Positions 33,031 through 41,040 of a stretch of DNA of 64,000 nucleotides are shown here, in pieces; within the stretch, counting starts at the first letter, position 1, and each line of letters begins with the position of its first letter. A model generated the notes under the pieces. It was given only the letters and a program-made list of their open reading frames with translations. It was not told the origin of the DNA and made no database searches. This stretch comes from Flavipsychrobacter sp. (GTDB lineage Bacteria; Bacteroidota; Bacteroidia; Chitinophagales; Chitinophagaceae). The stretch covers positions 315,501 through 379,500 of the forward strand of contig JAWKLD010000001.1 in assembly GCA_041392855.1 (NCBI GenBank), read 5' to 3'. The translations under genes were made by a program, and so were the position numbers.

Positions 33031-34980
33031 ATGGAGCAGCTTATAAAGCCGGCAACCGATGAACAGGGCTACTGGAGAAAAATATTTCTAGGTCTAGGCG
33101 TATTGATCATGGTCTTGATGCCCTTGTTGAGTAAAGACTATGGGCAGACGGGGGATGAGTGGATACAGATAGAGTACGGTAAGGAGATCTATGATTACTT
33201 CTTTAACGGAGATAAGCAAGCGCTGGATTATTCGAATAAGTCATTACAGTTTTCCAACCAGGAGTATTACGGAGGTCTATTTGATTTCACTACACATATA
33301 CTACACAAGTGGTTCCCTGTTACGGATATACTCACTTTCAGGCATTTCTTTAATGCTTTGTTAGGAGCTATATTAATGTTGTTTACAGGGTTGTTGGCAA
33401 GGCGTTTGAGTGGTAGGTGGATGATTGGAGTTATAGCACTATTGTTCATGGTGTTCTCCCCGAGGATTTTTGGAGAGAGTATGAACAACCCTAAGGATAT
33501 TCCATATGCTACGGGTTTTATAGTAGGTATCTATTTTTTAGTGGCCTATTTGCAAGACCTGCCGAAGAAGGCCTGGCGTAATGTGATAGGTATAGGACTT
33601 GGCTGGGGGCTTGCCTTTGGTGTGCGTGCAGCAGGTGGTATTTTGTTATTGGCATACATGGGCTTGTTTACAGTGTTATACATAGTCTTAAATAAATCAT
33701 TCAAGGAGTATCTGTTTGCTGATAATAAAAAAGCACTTAAGAAAACTGTATTGCATATAGTAGTAGCAGTACTTATCGGTTATGTAATAGGTCTTGTGTT
33801 TTGGCCATGGGGCCTGCAATCGCCAATATCTAATCCGCTTGAGTCACTTTCAGGAATGACCAACCGTGCTATTGTTATCTCTGTGTTGTTTGAAGGTAAG
33901 TTTATGAAGAGTACTGCAATGCCATGGTACTATGAGTTTAAGTGGATATTTATGACCAACCCTATCATAGTATTGCTAGGTAGTGTGTTGTTTCTACCCT
34001 TGTTTTTTAAGGCTAAGAAAAAGTATGGCTTATGGGCAAGTGGCTTGGTGTTATTTGGCGCAATATTCCCGTTAGTGTATATGATATACAAAAACTCAAC
34101 AGTATATGATACTTGGAGGCACGTGTTTTTTGTATATCCATTCTGGGTAGTGGGTTCTTCTCTTGCCTTCGATTTAATAAGCGACTTTATAAAAAGCAAG
34201 CAGGCTAAAAATATTGTTTTTGGGATAGCTATTGTAGGGTTATTGCCAGCAATAATATGGACCTTTAAAACGCACCCAAACCAGTACGTATACTTCAATC
34301 CTGCAGCTGGTGGAGTAGAAGGTGCTTACGGGATGTATGATCTTGATTATTATCAGAATACCAGTAAGCAAGCAGCAGACTGGATAAAAGAGCATGCTGT
34401 GAAGCCTGAAAATGCAGAGCAAATATTTGTGAGGTCTAGCATGTCTGATGTAGGAAGATATTTTAGGGATAGTCCTGATAGTAATAGAATAGCGTATGAT
34501 TATGCTAGGTTTGATGACCGTCATAGGCTTGATTGGGACTACTATATTAGTAATCCTCGATACATCTCATCCTATCAGTTGGAGAATAATGTATGGCCCC
34601 CTAAAAATGCTGTACATACCATAGAGGTAGATGGTGTGCCTCTGATCGCTATCTTAAAAAGAGAAAGCAAAGCGTCGATAGAAGCTTATAAAGCTTTTGA
34701 AGCGAAAGATTACGGTTTGGCTATAAAGTACTATCAGGAGCATTTGAAGACGGACAGATCTGATGAGAATATTTTCCGTTTTTATGGTATAGCTCTTGCG
34801 TCAGTAGGTAGGGTAGATGAGGCCATTGCTGCAATTAATGAGGCATTGCGTATTGATGGGTCTAACGCAGGTTTTTATGAGTTGCTGTACTACATGTATC
34901 AGTCTAAGGGCGATAGTGCTAATGCGCAGCTTAATTATAATAAGATGAATGCTGCTATACAGGCACAAAACGGTGAGTAG
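33031..34980 (+). CDS. GT-C family glycosyltransferase with C-terminal TPRs
   Basis: The 649-residue protein has about ten to twelve hydrophobic segments in residues 18-440. The first periplasmic loop is acidic (SKDYGQTGDEWIQIEYG), the usual place for the catalytic Asp of GT-C enzymes that use polyprenyl-phosphate sugars (PMT/ArnT-like). SPRIFGESMNNPKDIPYA forms a second conserved-looking loop. The soluble end has TPR-like helices (YGLAIKYYQEHLKTD, YGIALASVGRVDEAIAAINEALRID). It is followed after 3 bases by the acyltransferase, so the two are co-transcribed. The donor and acceptor are unknown. Confidence 0.8.
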   Translation: MEQLIKPATDEQGYWRKIFLGLGVLIMVLMPLLSKDYGQTGDEWIQIEYGKEIYDYFFNGDKQALDYSNKSLQFSNQEYYGGLFDFTTHILHKWFPVTDILTFRHFFNALLGAILMLFTGLLARRLSGRWMIGVIALLFMVFSPRIFGESMNNPKDIPYATGFIVGIYFLVAYLQDLPKKAWRNVIGIGLGWGLAFGVRAAGGILLLAYMGLFTVLYIVLNKSFKEYLFADNKKALKKTVLHIVVAVLIGYVIGLVFWPWGLQSPISNPLESLSGMTNRAIVISVLFEGKFMKSTAMPWYYEFKWIFMTNPIIVLLGSVLFLPLFFKAKKKYGLWASGLVLFGAIFPLVYMIYKNSTVYDTWRHVFFVYPFWVVGSSLAFDLISDFIKSKQAKNIVFGIAIVGLLPAIIWTFKTHPNQYVYFNPAAGGVEGAYGMYDLDYYQNTSKQAADWIKEHAVKPENAEQIFVRSSMSDVGRYFRDSPDSNRIAYDYARFDDRHRLDWDYYISNPRYISSYQLENNVWPPKNAVHTIEVDGVPLIAILKRESKASIEAYKAFEAKDYGLAIKYYQEHLKTDRSDENIFRFYGIALASVGRVDEAIAAINEALRIDGSNAGFYELLYYMYQSKGDSANAQLNYNKMNAAIQAQNGE

Positions 34981-34983
34981 TAG

Positions 34984-36099
34984 ATGGGGGGTAAAGAGCA
35001 AGTAAGCGGTAGAAGGCATTTTTATACGTTTGATGCATTGCGCTTCTTTGCTTTTTTCAAAGTGTTCTTACTGCATTTACCTATCGTAGCTTTTCCTTGG
35101 TTTAACTATTTAAAAGCCGGAGGAGGTATTGGAGTGCAGTTTTTCTTTGTGTTGAGTGGCTTTCTTATTAGCTATATCATACTTGAAGAACAAAAGCGAA
35201 CAGGTACACTCCATCTAAAGAATTTCTTTGTAAGAAGGGTGTTGAGGATATGGCCGTTGTATTATTTGATGGTGCTAGTGGCTTATATAACCCCATATAT
35301 TTTAAATAATGTACTGCACCTAAGTTCCTCTTCTACTGGGTATGAACCTCAACTATGGGTGTCTCTGACATTTTTAGAGAATTATAAGATGATGATAACT
35401 GGCACACATGCCAATGCTTCTCCTTTATCTGTTATGTGGTCTTTATGTATAGAGGAGCATTTTTATATTATTTGGGGGCTAGCGCTCTATTTCCTTAAGT
35501 TGAAGGGGGCTATGAGGCTTATTGTTGTTAGTCTTCTGGTCGGGGTTTTGTCTCGAGTTGTATATGTATGGCTGGGTATCCCCACTAGTGATGTGTTTAC
35601 CAATATTGATCTATTTGCTTTAGGAGCGCTGCCCGCGTATTACCTTATTAAGTATCCTGAAAGAACTGAGGCTTTCGTTGATAAAATATCCCGAAAGGTA
35701 AAGTTGTTGTATGTCTTTTCGCTGCTAATTATAGTAACTATATGCTCGCAATATAATGAGGATAAAGACTTTATATTGCTTACTTCACTACTTGGTGTGT
35801 TGTTTGCAGGGTTAATTTTACTTACGCTAGGTAAAAAGAATGCCTTAAGGGTTAGTGATAAAACCGTACTGAGTAAGCTGGGGATATATACTTACGGTCT
35901 TTATTTGTACCATACGTTGGTTATCAACCTGTTGCTACAGATATTTAAAAAATATGATTGGGGGCTGGAGCAGTCGACCACTGCTGTAGTGTTTGTAGTG
36001 TTGGCTTTACTGCTGACTATAGTCATTAGTATGCTTTCTTACCACCTGTTTGAAAAACAGTTCTTGAAACTGAAAAAGTATTTTAGGAACGTTTCTTAA
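34984..36099 (+). CDS. Acyltransferase 3 family membrane protein (OafA/YrhL type)
   Basis: Family members move acetyl or other acyl groups to sugars of surface glycans. The 371-residue product has about ten hydrophobic segments. The N-terminal block reads YTFDALRFFAFFKVFLLH, in which the His after the first membrane segment is catalytic in relatives. GIGVQFFFVLSGFLISY and FFVRRVLRIWPLYYLM follow, and WSLCIEEHFYI carries the conserved Glu-His. There is no periplasmic SGNH extension. The gap to the glycosyltransferase upstream is 3 bases. The gene overlaps by 4 bases at its 3' end with a possible tiny minus-strand gene. Confidence 0.88.
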   Translation: MGGKEQVSGRRHFYTFDALRFFAFFKVFLLHLPIVAFPWFNYLKAGGGIGVQFFFVLSGFLISYIILEEQKRTGTLHLKNFFVRRVLRIWPLYYLMVLVAYITPYILNNVLHLSSSSTGYEPQLWVSLTFLENYKMMITGTHANASPLSVMWSLCIEEHFYIIWGLALYFLKLKGAMRLIVVSLLVGVLSRVVYVWLGIPTSDVFTNIDLFALGALPAYYLIKYPERTEAFVDKISRKVKLLYVFSLLIIVTICSQYNEDKDFILLTSLLGVLFAGLILLTLGKKNALRVSDKTVLSKLGIYTYGLYLYHTLVINLLLQIFKKYDWGLEQSTTAVVFVVLALLLTIVISMLSYHLFEKQFLKLKKYFRNVS

Positions 36100-36206
36100 T
36101 TACTGACAAAGACTACAATAGCAATAGCGGCATAGATGCAAATTAGTGCGGCAGTAATGATTCTTGTTCTTGTTTGGGCTTGTTTTAAAGGTATCTTGTA
36201 AGACAT
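36096..36206 (-). CDS. Possible 36-residue single-pass membrane peptide
   Basis: An ATG at 36204-36206 opens 36 codons ending in TAA. The product reads MSYKIPLKQAQTRTR at the basic N-terminus and then a clear hydrophobic helix (IITAALICIYAAIAIVVFV) ending in SN. The basic-then-hydrophobic layout is that of a small inner-membrane protein with its N-terminus inside. It converges on the acyltransferase gene with a 4-base overlap. I see no strong ribosome site, and no family is known to me, so this is a candidate only. Confidence 0.4.
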   Translation of the reverse strand: MSYKIPLKQAQTRTRIITAALICIYAAIAIVVFVSN

Positions 36207-36382
36207 TCTTTTGCTTGATTTTCCTATTAATAATGGTTAGGCTGCTACACTATCTATCTATAACGTGTCATTGTATAAAATATTGTTAAAGGGGCAATAT
36301 TTTTTTTCGTGCGGTAAAAAACTACAAATATGTTGCCAAACTCAAATTAGGCACTGAAAATAGAAATAGTTTTTACATAAAA

Positions 36383-36415
36383 AAAGAAAGATGCTCATTA
36401 AGAACATCTTTCTTT
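36383..36415 (-). terminator. Terminator of lipoprotein copy D
   Basis: An 11-bp stem AAAGAAAGATG/CATCTTTCTTT has an 11-base loop. On the minus strand a U7 tract follows. It lies 18 bases past the stop. Confidence 0.85.
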
Positions 36416-36433
36416 TAAACTAATATCTAAAAA

Positions 36434-36646
36434 TTATAGGCTACAAGAACCTCCGCTGATCTTAGCTGCATTGTTCCAAGTGTCGCAAGCAGATTGAGCG
36501 TCTTTTTTCTTAACCTTAGGATAGGTGTAAGAAGCAGTAGTTGAACCATCTGCAGCTTTACAAGTGCAAGTGTAGTCTTTTTTACAAGATGTCATTGCCA
36601 TAGCACCAAATAATGCCATAGCTGCGATTGAGGCGATTTTTTTCAT
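36434..36646 (-). CDS. Small cysteine-patterned lipoprotein, copy D
   Basis: This is the fourth member of the family, with 70 residues. The lipobox is MTSC with C21; the mature part starts CKKDYTCTC (C27, C29), then DAQSAC (C54) and GGSC at the end (C68). The spacing C21-C27-C29-C54-C68 is nearly the same as in copies A and B. It is a one-gene unit with an exact -7 element and a strong terminator. A palindrome overlaps its promoter. It lies just before the rpoB promoter region and reads away from it. Confidence 0.8.
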   Translation of the reverse strand: MKKIASIAAMALFGAMAMTSCKKDYTCTCKAADGSTTASYTYPKVKKKDAQSACDTWNNAAKISGGSCSL

Positions 36647-36708
36647 AATAGATGAAATTTTATATTAATAAATAAAGGTTGACGGACTTGTTCCTTCTTT
36701 GATGATAA

Positions 36709-36748
36709 CAAAGGTATATTGCACTAATAGCAATATATATACCCTTTG
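36709..36748 (-). promoter_or_regulatory. Promoter of lipoprotein copy D with an overlapping dyad
   Basis: On the minus strand TACCTTTG (36709-36716) matches the -7 consensus. It forms one arm of an imperfect inverted repeat: CAAAGGTATATTGC at 36709-36722 against GCAATATATATACCCTTTG at 36730-36748. Such a dyad over the -7 region could be an operator. No TTG lies at the normal -33 distance. Confidence 0.5.
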
Positions 36749-36963
36749 TTCGGTAAATTTTTATCAGTGCCAGCACGGATAATACTAGAGATTGAGTATG
36801 ATTTTTTCTTTAAGAATAGGGTATAGTATTAGGAAATACTCCATAAAAAGGTGTAAATTGGATTCAGTTCTTTCAATTTTATGCCCCTTGTTTGCTGGCC
36901 TTGGAGAAAAAACGTTGGTTTTTTGTTAACATTTTTTGGCTAAAATCAATTTTTGGAATATTT

Positions 36964-36994
36964 TTTGCTATTTCCGACCTTCTGTGTATCTTTG
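36964..36994 (+). promoter_or_regulatory. Promoter of rpoB-rpoC
   Basis: TTTG at 36964-36967, a 19-base spacer and TATCTTTG at 36987-36994 are a full match to the Bacteroidota consensus. This supports transcription of rpoBC from its own promoter instead of read-through from a ribosomal operon. Confidence 0.8.
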
Positions 36995-37144
36995 CAGTCC
37001 CTTTTTTTGGGAGCTAGCTCGTGCACATTATAATATTGATTAATTTTTGTTGATATCAGATATGACCTATTCTGAAAGACATGTTCTTTTGGAGTGGGGA
37101 TTTTTTATTTGAAAAACAAAGAAAAAAGGAGTTATAACATACTT

Positions 37145-40100
37145 ATGTCATCAATACTACAGAAAAGAACTGCAACAGGTCGTGTAAATTTTGGTAAGAT
37201 ACATGATGTAGCAGCAACGCCTGATCTATTGGCTATTCAGCTTCAGTCTTTCCAGGACTTTTTCCAGTTAGAAACAACACCGGACAAGCGTGATAATGAG
37301 GGTTTATTCCGCGTGTTTAAGGAAAACTTCCCGATCACTGATACTCGTAACATTTTCGTGTTAGAGTTCTTAGATTATTTTATTGACCCGCCAAGGTACA
37401 CTATTGAAGAGTGTATGGCTCGTGGGCTTACTTATTCTGTGCCTCTAAAGGCTAAGCTTCGTTTGAGCTGTAATGATGAGGAGCACGTAGATTTCGAGAC
37501 AATTGTACAGGACGTATTCTTGGGTAATATCCCATACATGACGCCTAGAGGTACTTTTGTTATCAATGGTGCTGAGCGTGTTGTGGTTTCTCAGCTACAC
37601 CGTTCTCCAGGTGTATTCTTTGGTCAGAGTACTCACCCTAACGGAACTAAGATATACAGTGCGCGTGTAATTCCTTTCAAGGGTGCTTGGATGGAATTTG
37701 CGACAGACATCAATAACGTGATGTATGCTTATATCGACCGTAAGAAAAAATTCCCTGTAACTACTTTGCTACGTTCTATCGGTTATGAAACAGATAAGGA
37801 CATCTTGGAGCTATTTGGAATGGCTGACGAGGTTAAAGTAGATAAGAAGAGCATGGCTCAAAACCTTGGTCGTCGTTTGGCGGCACGTGTACTTCGTACA
37901 TGGACTGAAGATTTTGTGGATGAAGATACAGGTGAGGTAGTGTCTATCGAGCGTAATGAGGTTGTTTTGGATCGTGATAGCGTGCTAGATGAAGATAACG
38001 CTGACATGATTGAAGAAATGGGTATCGATACGATCTTCTTACAGAAGGAAGAGGTTAGTGGAGATTTCTCTATCATCTACAATACATTGAATAAAGATAC
38101 TTCTAACTCTGAGTTGGAAGCTGTTCAACATATCTATCGTCAATTGCGTGGTTCTGACGCTCCTGATGATGAGACTGCGCGTGGTATCATTGAGAAGTTA
38201 TTCTTCAGTGATAAGCGTTATGACCTTGGTGAAGTTGGTCGTTATAAGATCAACCGTAAGCTAGGTTTGGATATCGACTTGGATACTAAAGTGTTGAGCA
38301 AGGAAGATATCATCTCTATCATTAAATACTTGGTACGCCTTACCAACGGTAAAGCTGAGATAGATGATATTGACCACTTAAGCAACCGTCGTGTACGTAC
38401 TGTGGGTGAGCAATTGTTTGCACAGTTTGGTGTAGGTCTTGCTCGTATGGCACGTACTATACGTGAGCGTATGAACGTTCGTGATAATGAGGTCTTTACT
38501 CCGATCGACTTGATCAACGCACGTACACTATCGTCTGTTATCAACTCTTTCTTTGGTACATCTCAATTATCTCAGTTCCTTGACCAAACCAACCCTCTAT
38601 CAGAGATCACGCACAAGCGTCGTATTTCTGCGCTAGGACCAGGTGGTTTGAGTAGAGAGCGTGCAGGTTTTGAGGTTCGTGACGTACACTATAGCCACTA
38701 TGGTCGTCTTTGTACTATTGAAACTCCGGAAGGTCCGAACATTGGTCTTATCTCTACACTATGTGTACACGCTAAGATCAACGAGATGGGCTTTATCGAA
38801 ACACCATATCGTAAGGTAAAGGATGGTAAGGTTGATTTGAAAAATCATCATTACCTAAGTGCAGAAGAAGAGGATGAAGCAAAAATTGCACAGGCAAACA
38901 TTGCTTTGGATGATAAAGGTGTATTTATTGAAGAGAAGATCAAATCTCGTCAAACAGGTGACTTCCCGATACTAGAGCGTGAAGAAGTAGAATTCATGGA
39001 TGTTGCACCTAACCAAATCGTAGGTTTGAGTGCCTCTCTTATTCCTTTCTTGGAGCATGATGATGCCAACCGTGCATTGATGGGATCGAACATGCAACGT
39101 CAGGCAGTTCCGTTGATCATACCACAAGTGCCTATCGTAGGTACGGGTCTTGAGGCTAGTGCTGCACGTGATGCTCGTATACAAATACACGCAGAGGGTG
39201 AAGGTGTGATCGAATATGTAGATGCTAAAGAGATACACGTACGTTACAATCGTGATGAGAAGCAACGTTTGGTATCTTTTGAAGATGACTTGAAAGTATA
39301 CACACTTACTAAGTATAATAAAACCAACCAAGGTTCATGTATTACATTGAAACCTTGTATCCGTCGCGGACAGAAAGTACAGAAAGGTGACTTCTTAACC
39401 GAAGGTTACGCAACTGTAAACGGTGAGATCGCACTAGGACGTAACTTGAAAGTGGCCTTCATGCCATGGAAGGGTTATAACTTCGAGGATGCGATAGTGA
39501 TCAATGAAAAAGTGGTTCGTGAAGACTTGTTCACATCAATACATATCGATGAGTATGAGTTGGAAGTACGTGATACTAAACTAGGTGAAGAAGAATTGAC
39601 TCCGGATATTCCAAACGTATCAGAAGAGGCAACCAAAGACTTGGATGAGAACGGTATTATCCGTGTAGGTGCTCAAGTAGGTGAGGGTGATATCTTAATT
39701 GGTAAGATCACTCCAAAAGGAGAAACAGATCCTACTCCGGAAGAGAAACTACTTCGTGCAATATTCGGTGATAAAGCTGGTGATGCTAAAGATGCTTCTC
39801 TTAAAGCTTCAAGCGGTACTGAAGGTGTTGTTATTTCTAAGCAGTTGTTCCAACGTGTGAAGAAAGACAAGAATGCTAAGGTGCGTGAGAAAGCACAAAT
39901 GGAGAAGATAGAGAAGACACATGAGCAAAACCTTTCTGACATCAAAAATCTATTGTTAGATAAGTTGATGACGCTATTGAAGGATAAATCTTCTACAGGT
40001 GTTAGCAACAATTTTGGTGAGCTATTGATCAGCAAAGGTGGTAAGTTCAATGCTAAGACGTTAAGCACTATCGACTTCTTGAACGTTAACCCTCTAGGAT

Positions 40101-40960
40101 GGACAGGTGATGATGAAGTAGATGAGTTGATCAATCAGTTATTGCACAACTACAATATCAGATACAACGAAGAGCTAGGCCGTTACAAGCGTGAGAAATT
40201 TAACCTAAGCATTGGTGATGAGTTGCCAACAGGTGTGTTGAAACTAGCTAAAGTATACTTGGCAAGTAAGCGTAAGCTGAAAGTAGGTGATAAGATGGCG
40301 GGTCGTCATGGTAACAAGGGTATCGTTGCTCGTATCGTTCGTCAGGAAGATATGCCATTCTTAGAAGATGGTACTCCTGTTGATATCGTTCTTAACCCAC
40401 TGGGTGTACCTTCAAGGATGAACTTGGGTCAGATCTACGAGACTATCTTAGGATGGGCTGGTGAGAAGCTAGGAGTAAACTTTGCAACGCCGATCTTTGA
40501 CGGTGCATCTCCTGCTGAGATATCTCAGTTGATCGAAGAGGCTGGTTTGCCTGCATTTGGTCACAGCTATCTATACGATGGTGAGACGGGAGAGCGTTTC
40601 GACCAGAAAGCAACAGTAGGTATCATCTACATCATCAAACTACACCACATGGTGGATGATAAGATGCACGCACGTTCTATCGGACCATACAGCTTGATCA
40701 CGCAACAACCATTGGGTGGTAAGGCTCAGTTTGGTGGTCAGCGTTTTGGTGAGATGGAGGTATGGGCACTAGAAGCATATGGTGCTGCTAACATCTTGCA
40801 AGAGCTACTAACGTTGAAGTCGGATGACATCATCGGACGTGCTAAGACTTATGAGGCAATCGTTAAAGGAGACAATGTACCGAAACCAGGTATACCTGAA
40901 TCTTTCAACGTATTGGTAAATGAGCTTAGAGGTCTAGGTCTTGAATTGAAATTTGATTAA
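37145..40960 (+). CDS. rpoB: RNA polymerase subunit beta
   Basis: RpoB forms one half of the RNA polymerase active cleft. From the ATG at 37145 it has 1271 residues, the usual length in this phylum. A GTG at 37094 would add 17 residues, but SSILQKRTATGRVNFG is the normal start. Motifs seen include the fork and rifampicin region GTSQLSQFLDQTNPLSEITHKRRISALGPGGL, read in parts here as LSQFLDQTNPL and HKRRISALGPGG. ETPEGPNIGL, GRNLKVAFMPWKGYNFEDA and MAGRHGNKG follow. The rifampicin-site residues (D in FLDQ, H in THKRR, S in RISALG) look wild type. A 10-bp hairpin lies between it and rpoC. Confidence 0.97.
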   Translation: MSSILQKRTATGRVNFGKIHDVAATPDLLAIQLQSFQDFFQLETTPDKRDNEGLFRVFKENFPITDTRNIFVLEFLDYFIDPPRYTIEECMARGLTYSVPLKAKLRLSCNDEEHVDFETIVQDVFLGNIPYMTPRGTFVINGAERVVVSQLHRSPGVFFGQSTHPNGTKIYSARVIPFKGAWMEFATDINNVMYAYIDRKKKFPVTTLLRSIGYETDKDILELFGMADEVKVDKKSMAQNLGRRLAARVLRTWTEDFVDEDTGEVVSIERNEVVLDRDSVLDEDNADMIEEMGIDTIFLQKEEVSGDFSIIYNTLNKDTSNSELEAVQHIYRQLRGSDAPDDETARGIIEKLFFSDKRYDLGEVGRYKINRKLGLDIDLDTKVLSKEDIISIIKYLVRLTNGKAEIDDIDHLSNRRVRTVGEQLFAQFGVGLARMARTIRERMNVRDNEVFTPIDLINARTLSSVINSFFGTSQLSQFLDQTNPLSEITHKRRISALGPGGLSRERAGFEVRDVHYSHYGRLCTIETPEGPNIGLISTLCVHAKINEMGFIETPYRKVKDGKVDLKNHHYLSAEEEDEAKIAQANIALDDKGVFIEEKIKSRQTGDFPILEREEVEFMDVAPNQIVGLSASLIPFLEHDDANRALMGSNMQRQAVPLIIPQVPIVGTGLEASAARDARIQIHAEGEGVIEYVDAKEIHVRYNRDEKQRLVSFEDDLKVYTLTKYNKTNQGSCITLKPCIRRGQKVQKGDFLTEGYATVNGEIALGRNLKVAFMPWKGYNFEDAIVINEKVVREDLFTSIHIDEYELEVRDTKLGEEELTPDIPNVSEEATKDLDENGIIRVGAQVGEGDILIGKITPKGETDPTPEEKLLRAIFGDKAGDAKDASLKASSGTEGVVISKQLFQRVKKDKNAKVREKAQMEKIEKTHEQNLSDIKNLLLDKLMTLLKDKSSTGVSNNFGELLISKGGKFNAKTLSTIDFLNVNPLGWTGDDEVDELINQLLHNYNIRYNEELGRYKREKFNLSIGDELPTGVLKLAKVYLASKRKLKVGDKMAGRHGNKGIVARIVRQEDMPFLEDGTPVDIVLNPLGVPSRMNLGQIYETILGWAGEKLGVNFATPIFDGASPAEISQLIEEAGLPAFGHSYLYDGETGERFDQKATVGIIYIIKLHHMVDDKMHARSIGPYSLITQQPLGGKAQFGGQRFGEMEVWALEAYGAANILQELLTLKSDDIIGRAKTYEAIVKGDNVPKPGIPESFNVLVNELRGLGLELKFD

Positions 40961-40971
40961 TAAAAATATCT

Positions 40972-40996
40972 CGTAGGAGCTACAATAGCTCCTACG
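40972..40996 (+). promoter_or_regulatory. Hairpin between rpoB and rpoC
   Basis: A perfect 10-bp stem CGTAGGAGCT/AGCTCCTACG with loop ACAAT is followed by only three T's. It is too weak in U's for a full terminator. It may be a partial attenuator or an RNA processing and stability site that sets the rpoB:rpoC ratio. Confidence 0.65.
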
Positions 40997-41040
40997 TTTG
41001 ATAATTATATAAGTTAATACAGTAAACGCTTCATAAAAAT

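Larger units (their letters stand above)
36647..37144 (+). other. Intergenic and leader region before rpoB
   Basis: Nearly 500 bases separate lipoprotein copy D and rpoB. It holds the divergent promoter of copy D (36709-36748) and the rpoB promoter (36964-36994). The leader of rpoB would be about 145 bases. I see no ORF, tRNA or riboswitch in the rest. Confidence 0.7.
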
